From Siccirubricoccus phaeus (lineage in GTDB: Bacteria > Pseudomonadota > Alphaproteobacteria > Acetobacterales > Acetobacteraceae): 58,801 nucleotides of DNA. This document shows, in pieces, positions 8,278 to 17,332 of the stretch. Position numbers and translations under genes: made by a program. Every line of letters starts with the position of its first letter. Positions within the stretch are counted from its first letter, which is position 1. Below the pieces are notes generated by a model. It was not told where the DNA came from. It did no database searches and worked only from the letters and a program-made list of their open reading frames with translations. The stretch is taken from positions 1 through 58,801 of the forward strand of contig NZ_SRXO01000015.1 of NCBI RefSeq assembly GCF_008360935.1, given 5' to 3'.

Positions 8278-8654
8278 CAGGCAGCCTCCTCGACGCATTC
8301 GCTGAACACCAGCACATTGCCGAAGGGGTCGGCGATGGACATGTCCCGCCAGCCCCAGGGCCGCTTCTCGATCCCCGGCCGGGCATGGCGGTACTGCTTC
8401 CCCAGCAGCTCCGCCTGGAATTCCTCCAGCCCCGTCATGCGCAGGATGAGCTTCGTCCCCGGCGTCCCATCGCCGAAATGCTCGCTGAGGAACAGCAACA
8501 GCCCCCCGCGCGAGACCTGGGCGAAGACCGGCAGGTCGGGCGCGAAGCGATGCTCCCAATCCCAGGCCATGCCGAGGAAATCAACGTAGAATTCCCGCGC
8601 CTTCGTCAGGTCGAAGATGCGCAGCACCGGGATGGCCCGCTCGAATTCCGGCAT
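8277..8654 (-). CDS. VOC-family (glyoxalase/bleomycin-resistance fold) protein embedded in the Hyf-like operon
   Basis: 125 residues with a single VOC module: AIPVLRIFDLTKAREFYVDF, LGMAWDWEHRF, and near the end DMSIADPFGNVLVFSE, which carries the usual metal-ligand Glu. Proteins of this size bind antibiotics or act on small aldehydes or aromatic substrates; the substrate here is unknown. The ATG at 8654 overlaps the HyfG-like stop by one base and its own stop overlaps the HyfI-like ATG by one base, so it is translationally built into the operon. A VOC protein is not a known subunit of Hyf, Ehr or complex I assemblies. Confidence 0.85.
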   Translation of the reverse strand: MPEFERAIPVLRIFDLTKAREFYVDFLGMAWDWEHRFAPDLPVFAQVSRGGLLLFLSEHFGDGTPGTKLILRMTGLEEFQAELLGKQYRHARPGIEKRPWGWRDMSIADPFGNVLVFSECVEEAA

Positions 8655-10165
8655 CACAGATCGACCCCGCTATAGGAGCAGTTGAAGCTCTTGTTGCAGA
8701 GCGGGAAGTCCGCGACGATGTTGCCCTCGACGGCGGCCTCCAGCAGCGGCCATTGCAGCCAGGAGGCATCGCGGGGGAAGGCGGCGCGCACCAGCCCGCT
8801 GTCGTCCAGCACCACATGGTGCAGGCACTCGCCGCGGAAGGCTTCCACCAGCCCCAGCCCCTCGCCGGCGCGCTGCGGCAGGGGCGAGGCCAGCTCGCCC
8901 GGCGGCAGCTCGGCCAGCAGGGTCTCCACCAGGCGGAGGGAGTCCGCCAGCTCGGCGATGCGGATGCGCACCCGGGCATCGACATCGCCGGCGGTCAGCA
9001 CCGGCATCTCCGGCCGCAGCCGGTCATAGGGTGCGTAGGGCGCCGCCAGCCGCGCATCGAAGCCGCGGCCGGAGGCACGGCCGACATGCCCGCCGGCGGC
9101 GAAGCGCGCCGCCAGCTCCGGCGCCACATGGCCGGTGCCCACCACCCGGTCCTGCAGGCTGGCATGGCTCTCATAGACGGCGAGCAGCCCCGGCAGCTCC
9201 GCCCGCACCGCCGCCAGCGCCGCCGCGATGGCCGAGGCCCCGCCCGGCGCCAGATCCAGCGCCACCCCACCCGGGATGACCCGGTCCATCATCAGCCGGT
9301 GGCCGAAACCGGCATCGCAGGCCCGCAGCACCCCTTCCCGCAGCGCGCCGCAGGCGGCGTGCGGCCAGGCGAAGGCGGCGTCGTTGCAGACGAAGCCCCA
9401 GTCGTTCAGGTGGTTGTGGATCCGCTCCAGCTCCGCCATCAGCGCCCGCAGCGCCACGGCACGGGGCGGCACCGCCGCCTCCAGCGCCGCCTCCACCGCC
9501 ATCGCGAAACCCCAGGCATGCGCCACGGTGGAATCGCCGGAGAGCCGGGCGATGAAGCGCGCCGCCACCCGGGCCGGCTTGCCCAGCATCAGCCCGATGA
9601 TGCCCTTGTGCAGATAGCCGAGGCGCTCCTCCAGCCGCACCACCGTCTCGCCCTGGACGTGGAAGCGGAAATGCCCCGGCTCGATGATGCCGGCATGCAC
9701 CGGCCCGACCGGGATCTGGTGCACCCCCTCCCCCTCCACCGGCAGGAATTCCGGCTGGGGCGGCGTCAGGGCGTTGGCGGCCGGCCTTGCCGCCAGCGGC
9801 CCGACCAGCGGCCAGCGGCCATGGTCCAGCCAGGCGCGCAGATCGACGGCGCCCTCCGCCACCAGGCCCCAGAGGTCGCGAATCATCCGCTCGAACCGCA
9901 CCGCCCCGGGCCGGACGGGGGAGAGCGCCGGGTAGCGCCCCTCCGGCACGGCGAGGCTGGCGATGCCCAGCCGCCCGGCGCCGGCGGAGTCGCGCAGCGC
10001 CGCATGCACCGCCTGCGGCTCGGCCCAGAGGCCGAGCAGCTCCACCTCCGGCGCCGCCACCAGCGCCTGGACCAGCGCCGCCCATTGCGCCGCGGAGAGC
10101 AGGTGGCGCGGATGCGGGCGGCAGGGCTGCGCGGCGCCCGCGGCCAGGATCTCGAACGGGCTCAT
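8654..10165 (-). CDS. HyfG-like / NuoCD-like large subunit lacking the NiFe ligands
   Basis: 503 residues: a short NuoC-like N-terminal part (about 1-165) fused to a NuoD/[NiFe]-hydrogenase-large-subunit domain (QIPVGPVHAGIIEPGHFRFH near 179, then LGYLHKGIIGL). Where hydrogenases have RxCGxCxxxH the protein has RLSGDSTVAH, and the C-terminal DPCxxC motif is replaced by FPLCNKSFNC...SGVDL. It therefore cannot bind a standard NiFe centre. This matches the energy-converting-hydrogenase-related (Ehr) class linking complex I and group-4 hydrogenases. ATGA overlap with the HyfF-like gene upstream indicates coupling. Confidence 0.9.
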   Translation of the reverse strand: MSPFEILAAGAAQPCRPHPRHLLSAAQWAALVQALVAAPEVELLGLWAEPQAVHAALRDSAGAGRLGIASLAVPEGRYPALSPVRPGAVRFERMIRDLWGLVAEGAVDLRAWLDHGRWPLVGPLAARPAANALTPPQPEFLPVEGEGVHQIPVGPVHAGIIEPGHFRFHVQGETVVRLEERLGYLHKGIIGLMLGKPARVAARFIARLSGDSTVAHAWGFAMAVEAALEAAVPPRAVALRALMAELERIHNHLNDWGFVCNDAAFAWPHAACGALREGVLRACDAGFGHRLMMDRVIPGGVALDLAPGGASAIAAALAAVRAELPGLLAVYESHASLQDRVVGTGHVAPELAARFAAGGHVGRASGRGFDARLAAPYAPYDRLRPEMPVLTAGDVDARVRIRIAELADSLRLVETLLAELPPGELASPLPQRAGEGLGLVEAFRGECLHHVVLDDSGLVRAAFPRDASWLQWPLLEAAVEGNIVADFPLCNKSFNCSYSGVDL

Positions 10166-11607
10166 CCCGGTATCTCCGCCCCCGCGGCCAGCAGCGCCCG
10201 CGCCCAGCCCGGCAGCGCCATGCCCAGCCAGAGCGCCACGGCGAGATGCAGCCAGAGCGGCACCAGCGTCCAGGCCGCCGCGCCGGGGGGCGGCGCCGCA
10301 TCCTTCCGCGCCTCGCCGAAGCAGAGGAGCTGCAGCGTGTGCAATTTGGCCGAGGCCGCCACCAGCACGCCGATGCCGAGCGGGAGGCTCAGCCACCAGT
10401 GCCGCCCCACCATCTCCGTCAGCAGCGCGAATTCGCTGGCGAAGAGGGCGAAGGGCGGCAGCCCCGCCACGGCGCCGATGGCGACGGCCAGCCCCCAGCC
10501 CAGCCCCGGATGGGTGGCGATGAGGCCGGAGATGTCGCCGATCTTCTGCGAGGCGCGCCGCCGCACCGCATGGCCCAGACCGAAGAACACTGCCGATTTG
10601 CATAGCGAATGGCCCAGCATGTGCAGCAGCCCCGCCAGATTGGCCGCCGGCCCGCCCAGGCCGAAGGCGATGGCAGAGAGGCCCATATGCTGGATGCTGC
10701 TCCAGGCGAAGAAGCGCCGCGCATCATGCCGCCGCCACAGCGCGAAGGCGGCCAGCAGCACGGAGGCGAGGCCGAGCCCGATGAGGTAGGGCCCCGGCGG
10801 CACCGTGCCCGGATGCGCCGCGACGATCGCCTTGGCGCGGATCACCGCATGCAGCGCCGCGTTCAGCAGCAGGCCGGACAGCACGGCGGAGATGGAGATC
10901 GGCCCCTCCGCCTCGGCATCCGGCAGCCAGGCATGCAGCGGGACGAGGCCGGCCTTGGTGCCGTAGCCCACCAGCAGGAAGACGAAGGCGAGGTTCAGCA
11001 CCCCGGGATCGCAGCGCGAAGCCAGCCCCTTCAGCACCGCCCAGGAGAGGCCGCTGTCGCCGTGCCCGACGAAGGGCTGCGCCGCGAGATAGAGGAAGAT
11101 GGTGCCGAGCAGCGCCAGGGCGATGCCGACGCCGCACAGGATGAACAGCTTCCACGCCGCCTCGATCGCCGGCGGCGTGCCATGCACCGCGACCATCAGC
11201 ACGGAGGCGAGGGTGGCGATCTCGATCGCCACCCACATCACGCCCATATTGTCGGCGAGCAGAGCGAGGGCCTGCGCCCCCATGAAGCCCTGGAAGGCGG
11301 CGTGATAGGCGCGGAGGCGTAGCGCATCGAAGCGCTCCGCCGCGATGTCGCCGGCGGAGAAGATGGCGGTGGTGAGGCCGATCAGGAAGCCGAGCAGCAG
11401 CAGCGGCGTGTTCAGCGCATCCACCCGGGTCCAGCCCTGCTCGCCCTCCGGCAGCACCAGCAGGCCCAGCGCCAGCAGGAAGCTGGCGGCGGAAACACCG
11501 ATGTTCAGCAGCGCCGCCGGGCGTTCCCGCGGCAGCAGCGCCAGGGCGATGGCGCCGGCCCAGGGCAGGAAGACCAGCAGCCAGGGCAGCGGCATCCCAA
11601 GGGGCAT
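10162..11607 (-). CDS. Hydrogenase-4 subunit F-like antiporter-type membrane protein
   Basis: 481-residue polytopic protein of the NuoL/M/N (Mrp antiporter) family, closest to HyfF. Proton-channel residues are visible: Glu129 in MWVAIEIATL, Lys153 in AAWKLFILCG, and YGTKAGLVPLHAWLPDAEAE with the central Lys and His. It would form a proton-pumping module of the membrane arm. The ATG at 11607 overlaps the HyfE-like stop by one base and its end overlaps the HyfG-like ATG (ATGA). Confidence 0.92.
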   Translation of the reverse strand: MPLGMPLPWLLVFLPWAGAIALALLPRERPAALLNIGVSAASFLLALGLLVLPEGEQGWTRVDALNTPLLLLGFLIGLTTAIFSAGDIAAERFDALRLRAYHAAFQGFMGAQALALLADNMGVMWVAIEIATLASVLMVAVHGTPPAIEAAWKLFILCGVGIALALLGTIFLYLAAQPFVGHGDSGLSWAVLKGLASRCDPGVLNLAFVFLLVGYGTKAGLVPLHAWLPDAEAEGPISISAVLSGLLLNAALHAVIRAKAIVAAHPGTVPPGPYLIGLGLASVLLAAFALWRRHDARRFFAWSSIQHMGLSAIAFGLGGPAANLAGLLHMLGHSLCKSAVFFGLGHAVRRRASQKIGDISGLIATHPGLGWGLAVAIGAVAGLPPFALFASEFALLTEMVGRHWWLSLPLGIGVLVAASAKLHTLQLLCFGEARKDAAPPPGAAAWTLVPLWLHLAVALWLGMALPGWARALLAAGAEIPG

Positions 11608-12275
11608 CAGGGCTGCTCCCCGCGATGCGGTTCCAGCAGGGCGGTGTCCACCGTGTCGAAGCGCTCGCGGATCTGGAAAACGAAGACGCCGGCGACGACC
11701 AGCAGCAGCATCACCAGCGCGGCGGTGGAGAGCTCCACCACCAGCGGCATGCCGGCGACGCCGACCGCGGCGAGGATGAGGCCGTTCTCCAGGCTCATCA
11801 GCCCCACCACCTGCAGGATGGCGTTGCGCCGCGTGATCATCATCAGCATGCCGAGCAGGACGACGGACAGGGCCAGCGCCAGATCCTCCCGCGCGATGGC
11901 GCGGCTGCCGGCGGTGATGGGCAGGACGACGAGGATGGCCAGCGCCACCAGGGCGACGCCCGCGATCATGCTGGGGCCGATGCCGAGCGCCGGCTCCACA
12001 TTGCGGTGCAGGTCCAGCCGGCGGATGAGGATGCGCAGCGCGAGGGGAATGAGCACCGCCTTGGCGGCGAAGGCGATGAAGGCGGTGAGGTAGAGCTGCG
12101 GCGCGCCCTGCACGAAACCCTGCCAGGCGGCGGCCGCAGCCAGTATGGCGCCCTGCGCGGCAAAGGTGTTCACCACCGCGGCGACGCCGCGCTGATACAG
12201 CAGGACGAAGGACAGCAGCAGCATGAAGCCGCCCAGCAGATGGGCGACGTCATAGGGGAGCTGGCCGAAGGTCAT
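11607..12275 (-). CDS. Hydrogenase-4 subunit E-like (NuoK-like) membrane protein
   Basis: 222 residues with about six to seven hydrophobic segments. The second half (ARREDLALALSVVLLGMLMM-like region, then RRNAILQVVGLMSLENGLIL) resembles NuoK/HyfE, with the membrane Glu of SLENG conserved. The first half is the HyfE-specific extension (LYLTAFIAFAAKAVLIPLAL). Part of the membrane arm between the HyfC- and HyfF-like subunits. The C-terminus is a short charged tail, FDTVDTALLEPHRGEQP. Confidence 0.9.
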   Translation of the reverse strand: MTFGQLPYDVAHLLGGFMLLLSFVLLYQRGVAAVVNTFAAQGAILAAAAAWQGFVQGAPQLYLTAFIAFAAKAVLIPLALRILIRRLDLHRNVEPALGIGPSMIAGVALVALAILVVLPITAGSRAIAREDLALALSVVLLGMLMMITRRNAILQVVGLMSLENGLILAAVGVAGMPLVVELSTAALVMLLLVVAGVFVFQIRERFDTVDTALLEPHRGEQP

Positions 12276-12462
12276 TTGCCGGCACCCCGGCGCAGGGCGC
12301 TACCTCCCTCCCCCGCTCTGCGGGGGGTTGAACGCATGCGTCCAACCGGGGTGGGGGTGCATGCCCGAGCGCTCCAGACCACCCCCACCCTCCAGACCAC
12401 CCCCACCCCAGCCCTCCCCCGCCAGCGGGGGAGGGAGTCCAAATCCGCTCTCACCCCAAGCA
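12276..12462. repeat. Repeat-filled gap inside the Hyf-like operon
   Basis: The only sizeable gap in the operon. It holds a perfect tandem of two 18-bp units CTCCAGACCACCCCCACC (12372-12389, 12390-12407) and a CCCTCCCCCGCCAGCGGGGGAGGG-type palindrome (about 12413-12436), plus a CCCCGCTCTGCGGGG hairpin near 12309-12325. These could modulate the ratio of HyfB/C to HyfE-I transcripts or be selfish repeats. No gene is seen. Confidence 0.7.
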
Positions 12463-13422
12463 TCACGCCAACCCCGTCGAGACGAACAGCAGCGCCACCG
12501 CCAGCAGCGCCAGCAGCAGCGCCGCGCCGAGGAATTCCGGCACCCGGAACACCCGCATCTTGGCGATCGCGCTCTCGAACACCGCCAGCGCCAGGCAGAG
12601 CCCCGCCATCTTCGCCACCCAGGCCAGCAGCCCCAGCAGCCAGGCCAGCGGCCCCGCCCCCGCCGGCGCCGTGCCGAAGGGCAGGAAGATCGCCGCCAGC
12701 AGGGCGAACCACAGGGTCAGCCGCAGCGCCGATTGCGCCTCCCACAGCGCCAGGTGCCAGCCGCTGCTTTCCAGCAGCATGGCCTCATGCACCATGGTGA
12801 GCTCGAGATGCGTCGCCGGATTGTCCACCGGAATGCGGGCATTCTCGGCGACCGCCACCGCCAGCATCGCGACCGCCGCCAGCCCCAGCGAGATGCGCAG
12901 GCCGAGGCTGCCATCCCGCAGCAGCACCGCCACGGCATCGAGGTTGGTGGTGCCGGCCAGGATCGCGAAGGTCAGCACGCAGAGCAGCAGCGCCGGCTCG
13001 GCGAAGGCGGCGAAGGACATCTCCCGCGCCGCCCCCAGCCCGCCGAAGGCGGTGCCGACATCCATCCCCGCCAGCGCCAGCGCCATGCGCGCGAGCGCCA
13101 GCAGCCCGGCCAGCAGGATCAGATCGCCCACCGGCGCCAGCAGCATGCCATGCGCGAAGCTCGGCACCATCGCCAGCGCCAGCAGGCAGGCGGCGGCGCC
13201 CACCAGCGGCGCCAACTCGGAAATCTCGGAAGCATTCTCCGCCAGCAGCGGCCGCTTGCGCAGCAACTTGCGGACATCCCGCCAGGGCTGCAGCGGGTGC
13301 GGGCCGCGCCGCCCCATCAGCCGCGCCTTCAGCCAGCGCGTGCCGCCCACCACCAGCGGCGCCGCCACCAGCACCAGGGCCAGATGCAGCAATTGCGTGA
13401 GGATGGCGCCCAGCCAGGCCAT
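12463..13422 (-). CDS. Hydrogenase-4 subunit C-like (NuoH-like) membrane protein
   Basis: 319-residue NuoH/HyfC-type subunit, which couples the peripheral arm to the antiporter-like arm. Characteristic segments are LMGRRGPHPLQPWRDVRKLL near residue 38, the acidic cytoplasmic loop AENARIPVDNPATHLELTMV with HEAMLLE near 215-240, and eight or so hydrophobic stretches. The ATG at 13422 follows the HyfB-like stop by two bases. In complex I this subunit lines the quinone pocket, so the complex may be quinone-reactive; that is inference. Confidence 0.9.
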   Translation of the reverse strand: MAWLGAILTQLLHLALVLVAAPLVVGGTRWLKARLMGRRGPHPLQPWRDVRKLLRKRPLLAENASEISELAPLVGAAACLLALAMVPSFAHGMLLAPVGDLILLAGLLALARMALALAGMDVGTAFGGLGAAREMSFAAFAEPALLLCVLTFAILAGTTNLDAVAVLLRDGSLGLRISLGLAAVAMLAVAVAENARIPVDNPATHLELTMVHEAMLLESSGWHLALWEAQSALRLTLWFALLAAIFLPFGTAPAGAGPLAWLLGLLAWVAKMAGLCLALAVFESAIAKMRVFRVPEFLGAALLLALLAVALLFVSTGLA

Positions 13423-13424
13423 GC

Positions 13425-15437
13425 TCAGCGCGCCTCCAGCCAGGCCAGCAGCGCCAGCAGCCCGACCAGCAGGCCGAAGGCGAGGGAGAGGTTGCGCCGG
13501 ATGGTCAGATCCCGCAGCCGCTCCGCCTGCGCTGCCAGCGCCTCCCGCGCCCGGGCGATGGGCGCCAGCAGCAGGGGCAGGCTGGGGTCCTGGAAGCCGG
13601 CCTCGTAGCGCGCCGCGCGGGTCTCGCCCGGGCGGGGCATCTCCACCGCCTCCCGCGCCGCAAACAGCGGCACCCCCAGCATGCGCCGCAGCGGCTGGGC
13701 GATGCCGCCGGCGGTGGGCTGGGTGAAGGGGTCGCCGAAGGGCAGATGCGGCGGCGGGTCGATGAAGCCGCAATTCCACACCGGCCCGCGCTGGGCGCCG
13801 CCGGGCGCCACCTGCCGCCGCCACAGCCACAGCCCCAGCACCACCAGCCCCAGCAGCAGGGCGATGGCCAGCGGCCGGTAGCCCGCCCCGCCCTCCCCAG
13901 TCTGCAGCAGCCACCAGCCGCCGGGCGGCCGCGCCGCCGCCCCGGCCAGGGCCTGGACGGCCGGCGCCGCCAATTGCGCCAGCACCCCGGGGAACAGCCC
14001 GAACAGCACCGTCAGCCCGGCCGGCAGCCATAGCGCCCAGGCCTCCGGCCCCTGCACCTCATGCGCGCCGGCGCCGCGCGGGCTGCGCGGGCGGCCGAGG
14101 AACACCAGCCCGTACAGCCGCAGCATCGCCGCCGCCGCCAGCGCCGCCGCCATGGCGGCGATCGCCGTCGCCGCCGCGGCGGCCACCTGGAAGCCGATCT
14201 CCTGCACCCGCCACCCGGCCAGCAGCGCCTGCAGCAGCAGCCACTCGCTGGCGAAGCCGGAGAGCGGCGGCAGGGAGGCCGCCGCCGCCACCCCCACCAA
14301 GGCGCAGGCGGCGGTTGCCGGCATGGCATGGATCAGCCCGCCCAGCCGGTCGATCCGCCGGCTGCCCGCGGCATGCAGCACCGCGCCCGCCGAGAGGAAG
14401 AGCAGCGTCTTGAACACCCCATGCGTCATGGCATGCAGCAGCGCCGCCGCCGCGGCCAGCGCCGCCAGCCCGCCGAGATCCGCCCCGCGGAAGGCCAGCA
14501 CCAGGCCGAGGCCCAGGGTGATGACGCCGATATTCTCGATGGTGGAGCAGGCCAGCAGCGTCTTGGTGTCGTCCTCCAGATTGGCCCTGAGCGCCCCCAG
14601 CAGCGCGGAGAGCGCGCCGAGGGCGATCAGCGGCAGCCCCCACCAGGAAGGCTGCGCCGGGCCGCAGAGATCCAGCAGCAGCCGCGCCAGCACATAGAGC
14701 GCGACCTTGGTCATCGCCCCGGACATCAGCGCCGAGACATGGCTGGGCGCCGCCGGATGCGCCAGCGGCAGCCAGGCATGCAGCGGCACCAGCCCAGCCT
14801 TCGCCCCGGCCCCGATCAGCCCGAGCAGCAGCACGGCGGCGGCCAGCCAGCCCTCCGGCGGCGCCGCTCGCAGCAGGGCGAAACTCGCCCCGCCGGCATG
14901 CGCCGCCAGCAGCCCGAAGGCGGGCACCAGCGCCGCCCCCGCGGCCAGGGCGAAGATCAGGTAGAGCCGCGCCGCCGCCCGGTTCTCCGCCTGCTCATGC
15001 CGCGCGGCGACCAGGGCCCAGGAGGCGAAGGACATCAGCTCGAAGCCGAAGAGCAGGGTGAAGCCATCCCCCGCCCCCAGGGACAGGACCATGCCGGCGA
15101 GGAAGAGCGGGAAGGCGGGCAGGGAAGGCGGCGCCTCCGCCCCCATGCCGGAAAGGGAGGCGGCAGCCCCGACCAGGCCGAGCAGCAGCAGGAACCAGGC
15201 GGAAAGCCCGTCCAGCGCCAGCAGCGCGGCGCCCCAGGGCGGGCCGACGGGAAGGACCAGGGGGGTAGGCGCCTCCCCGCCCAGCAGCACCGCCAGCGCC
15301 ACGCCGGCCAGCCAGAGGCAGACCGCCAGGCAGCCGCCATGCACCATTCGTCCCACGAATGGCAAACGCCCCAGCGGCAGGGCCGCCAGGGCGAGGAGAA
15401 GCAGCGCGGCAACGCCAGCGGCAAGGCCGGTCAGCAT
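13425..15437 (-). CDS. Hydrogenase-4 subunit B-like antiporter-type membrane protein
   Basis: 670-residue NuoL/HyfB family protein with about 14 or more hydrophobic segments. Proton-channel signatures are LLFGFELMSFASWALVA (key Glu), GAGAKAGLVPLHAWLPLAHP (Lys/His) and HVSALMSGAMTKVALYVL (second Lys). First gene of the minus-strand operon, divergent from the TRAP transporter with about 190 bases between them. No ferredoxin-like HyfA/HyfH, HyfD, formate dehydrogenase or hydrogenase maturation genes lie in the window. Confidence 0.92.
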   Translation of the reverse strand: MLTGLAAGVAALLLLALAALPLGRLPFVGRMVHGGCLAVCLWLAGVALAVLLGGEAPTPLVLPVGPPWGAALLALDGLSAWFLLLLGLVGAAASLSGMGAEAPPSLPAFPLFLAGMVLSLGAGDGFTLLFGFELMSFASWALVAARHEQAENRAAARLYLIFALAAGAALVPAFGLLAAHAGGASFALLRAAPPEGWLAAAVLLLGLIGAGAKAGLVPLHAWLPLAHPAAPSHVSALMSGAMTKVALYVLARLLLDLCGPAQPSWWGLPLIALGALSALLGALRANLEDDTKTLLACSTIENIGVITLGLGLVLAFRGADLGGLAALAAAAALLHAMTHGVFKTLLFLSAGAVLHAAGSRRIDRLGGLIHAMPATAACALVGVAAAASLPPLSGFASEWLLLQALLAGWRVQEIGFQVAAAAATAIAAMAAALAAAAMLRLYGLVFLGRPRSPRGAGAHEVQGPEAWALWLPAGLTVLFGLFPGVLAQLAAPAVQALAGAAARPPGGWWLLQTGEGGAGYRPLAIALLLGLVVLGLWLWRRQVAPGGAQRGPVWNCGFIDPPPHLPFGDPFTQPTAGGIAQPLRRMLGVPLFAAREAVEMPRPGETRAARYEAGFQDPSLPLLLAPIARAREALAAQAERLRDLTIRRNLSLAFGLLVGLLALLAWLEAR

Positions 15438-15625
15438 GATTGTTCAGGCCCGAACTCCATTCGCCAAGTGTATCCCCCCCGATGCCCGCCCGCGAAGCCC
15501 CCGGGGCGCTCCCGGCACTCCCGGCATCGTGAAACAGGGCCTTAACTTTCGCCGGCTGAGGGATTAGGAACGGCCCGGGCCATGGCCGAGCAGGAATTGT
15601 AACCATTCTAGGGGTGGAAAGTTCG

Positions 15626-16723
15626 ATGAATCGTCGAGGTTTCGTCGCCGGCGCGATGGCGGCGCCGGCTGCTTTGGCCACCCCAGCCCTGGCCCAGGGC
15701 GCCCTGCCCGAGATCCGCTGGCGCTGCGCCTCCTCCTTCCCCAAATCCCTGGATACGATCTACGGCGCCGGCGAGCACGTCGCCCGCCGCGTCGCCGCGC
15801 TGACGGACAACAAATTCCAGATCCGCGTCTTCGCCGCCGGGGAGATCGTGCCCGGCCTCGCCGTGGCCGATGCGGTGCAGAACGGCACGGTGGAGGCGGC
15901 GCACACCGCCAGCTACTACTTCGTCGGCAAGGATCCGACCTTCGCCTTCGACGGCGCCATGCCCTTCGGCCTCAACATGCGCCAGATCAACGCCTGGCTG
16001 CAGGCCGGCGGCGGGCGGGAGGTGCTGCAGGAATTCTTCGCCGGCTACGGCATGGTCTCCCTCCCCGCGGGCAATACCGGCGCCCAGATGGGCGGCTGGT
16101 TCCGCAAGGAAATCAAGACCGTCGCCGACCTCAACGGGCTGAAGTTCCGCGTCGGCGGCATCGCCGGCAACGTGCTGCAGAAGCTCGGCGTGGTGCCGCA
16201 GCAGATCGCCGGCGGGGACATCTACCCGGCGCTCGAGAAGGGCACGATCGATGCCGCCGAATGGGTCGGCCCCTATGACGACGAGAAGCTCGGCTTCAAC
16301 CGCGTCGCCCCCTTCTACTACTACCCGGGCTGGTGGGAGGGCGCGCTGAACCTCTCCTTCTACGTCAACAAGGCGAAGTGGGAGGAGCTGCCCCAGCTCT
16401 ACAAGGACGCGCTGGAATCCGCCTGCCGCGACAGCACCATCGAGACCATGGCGAAGTACGACGTGCAGAACCCGCAGGCGCTGCGCCGGCTGGTGGCCAG
16501 CGGCACGCAGCTTCGCGCCTTCCCGCGGGAAGTGATGCAGGCCTGCTACCGCGCCACCTTCGAGCTGTATGAGGAGATCGCGGCGAAGAACCCCGCCTTC
16601 AAGAAGGTGTACGACCACTGGCGCGCCTTCCGCGACGTGCAGTACCAGTGGTTCCGCGTCGCCGAGAGCACCTTCGACAATTTCGCCTATTTCATGCACG
16701 CTCAGGAGCAGCAGCGCCGCTGA
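15626..16723 (+). CDS. TRAP transporter solute-binding protein (TakP/DctP family)
   Basis: Periplasmic binding protein of 365 residues. The N-terminus MNRRGFVAGAMAAPAALATP with ALAQ is a Tat-type signal (twin Arg) with cleavage after AQ near residue 24. The mature sequence follows the 2-oxoacid binder TakP closely: ASSFPKSLDTIYGAGE, QMGGWFRKEI, the DctP signature Arg in LKFRVGGIAG near residue 175, and GDIYPALEKGTIDAAEWVGP. A 2-oxoacid such as pyruvate is therefore a good guess for the ligand. The ATG at 15626 with GGGGTGGAAAG just upstream is preferred over a GTG at 15614. First gene of a three-gene TRAP operon. Confidence 0.93.
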   Translation: MNRRGFVAGAMAAPAALATPALAQGALPEIRWRCASSFPKSLDTIYGAGEHVARRVAALTDNKFQIRVFAAGEIVPGLAVADAVQNGTVEAAHTASYYFVGKDPTFAFDGAMPFGLNMRQINAWLQAGGGREVLQEFFAGYGMVSLPAGNTGAQMGGWFRKEIKTVADLNGLKFRVGGIAGNVLQKLGVVPQQIAGGDIYPALEKGTIDAAEWVGPYDDEKLGFNRVAPFYYYPGWWEGALNLSFYVNKAKWEELPQLYKDALESACRDSTIETMAKYDVQNPQALRRLVASGTQLRAFPREVMQACYRATFELYEEIAAKNPAFKKVYDHWRAFRDVQYQWFRVAESTFDNFAYFMHAQEQQRR

Positions 16724-16756
16724 GCGGCGCCGCCTGCCAGGGAGGCCATAGCCCGA

Positions 16757-17305
16757 ATGGGTCCTTTGATCGCCTTCAGCCGGGGCGTGGACCGGCTCAA
16801 CTCCCTCGTCGGCAAGCTGGCCGACTGGGCCGTGCTGCTGTCCTGCGCGATCTCCGCCGGCAATGCCTTCATCCGCTACGGCGTCTCCTACAGCTCCAAC
16901 GCCTGGCTGGAGGTGCAGTGGTACCTGTTCGGCGCCACCGTCATGCTCGGCGCCTCCTACACGCTGTTCAGGAACGAGCATGTGCGGGTGGACCTGGTCT
17001 ATGGCAGCCTGGGGGAGCGGGCGCGGCTCTGGGTGGATGTCTTCGGCTTCATCGTCTTCATGCTGCCCGCCGTCATCCTCCTCACCTGGATGACCTGGCC
17101 CTTCTTCGTCGATAGCTGGGTCCGCGACGAAGGCTCGCCCAATGCCGGCGGGCTGCTGCGCTGGCCGGTGAAGATCCTGCTGCCGGTCGGCTTCTTCCTG
17201 CTGACGCTGCAGGGCTTCTCCGAACTCATCAAGCGCATCGCGCTGCTGCGGGGCATCCGGCCCTCGGCCGAGGTGGTGGTCGAGTACCACCGCCCCGAAC
17301 AGTAA
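16757..17305 (+). CDS. TRAP transporter small permease (DctQ)
   Basis: 182 residues with four hydrophobic segments, the standard DctQ topology. Family segments include NAWLEVQWYLFGATVMLGAS near residue 48 and YTLFRNEHVRVDLVY after it. It pairs with DctM to move the solute captured by the binding protein, driven by a sodium or proton gradient in the inner membrane. It starts 33 bases after the binding-protein stop, with GGGAGGCC upstream. Confidence 0.92.
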   Translation: MGPLIAFSRGVDRLNSLVGKLADWAVLLSCAISAGNAFIRYGVSYSSNAWLEVQWYLFGATVMLGASYTLFRNEHVRVDLVYGSLGERARLWVDVFGFIVFMLPAVILLTWMTWPFFVDSWVRDEGSPNAGGLLRWPVKILLPVGFFLLTLQGFSELIKRIALLRGIRPSAEVVVEYHRPEQ

Positions 17306-17332
17306 CCCCCGGCCGCGAAGGGCACCTTCCCC

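Noticed and set aside
8654..10165. Active [NiFe] hydrogenase large subunit
   Set aside because: Both CxxC ligand motifs are absent.
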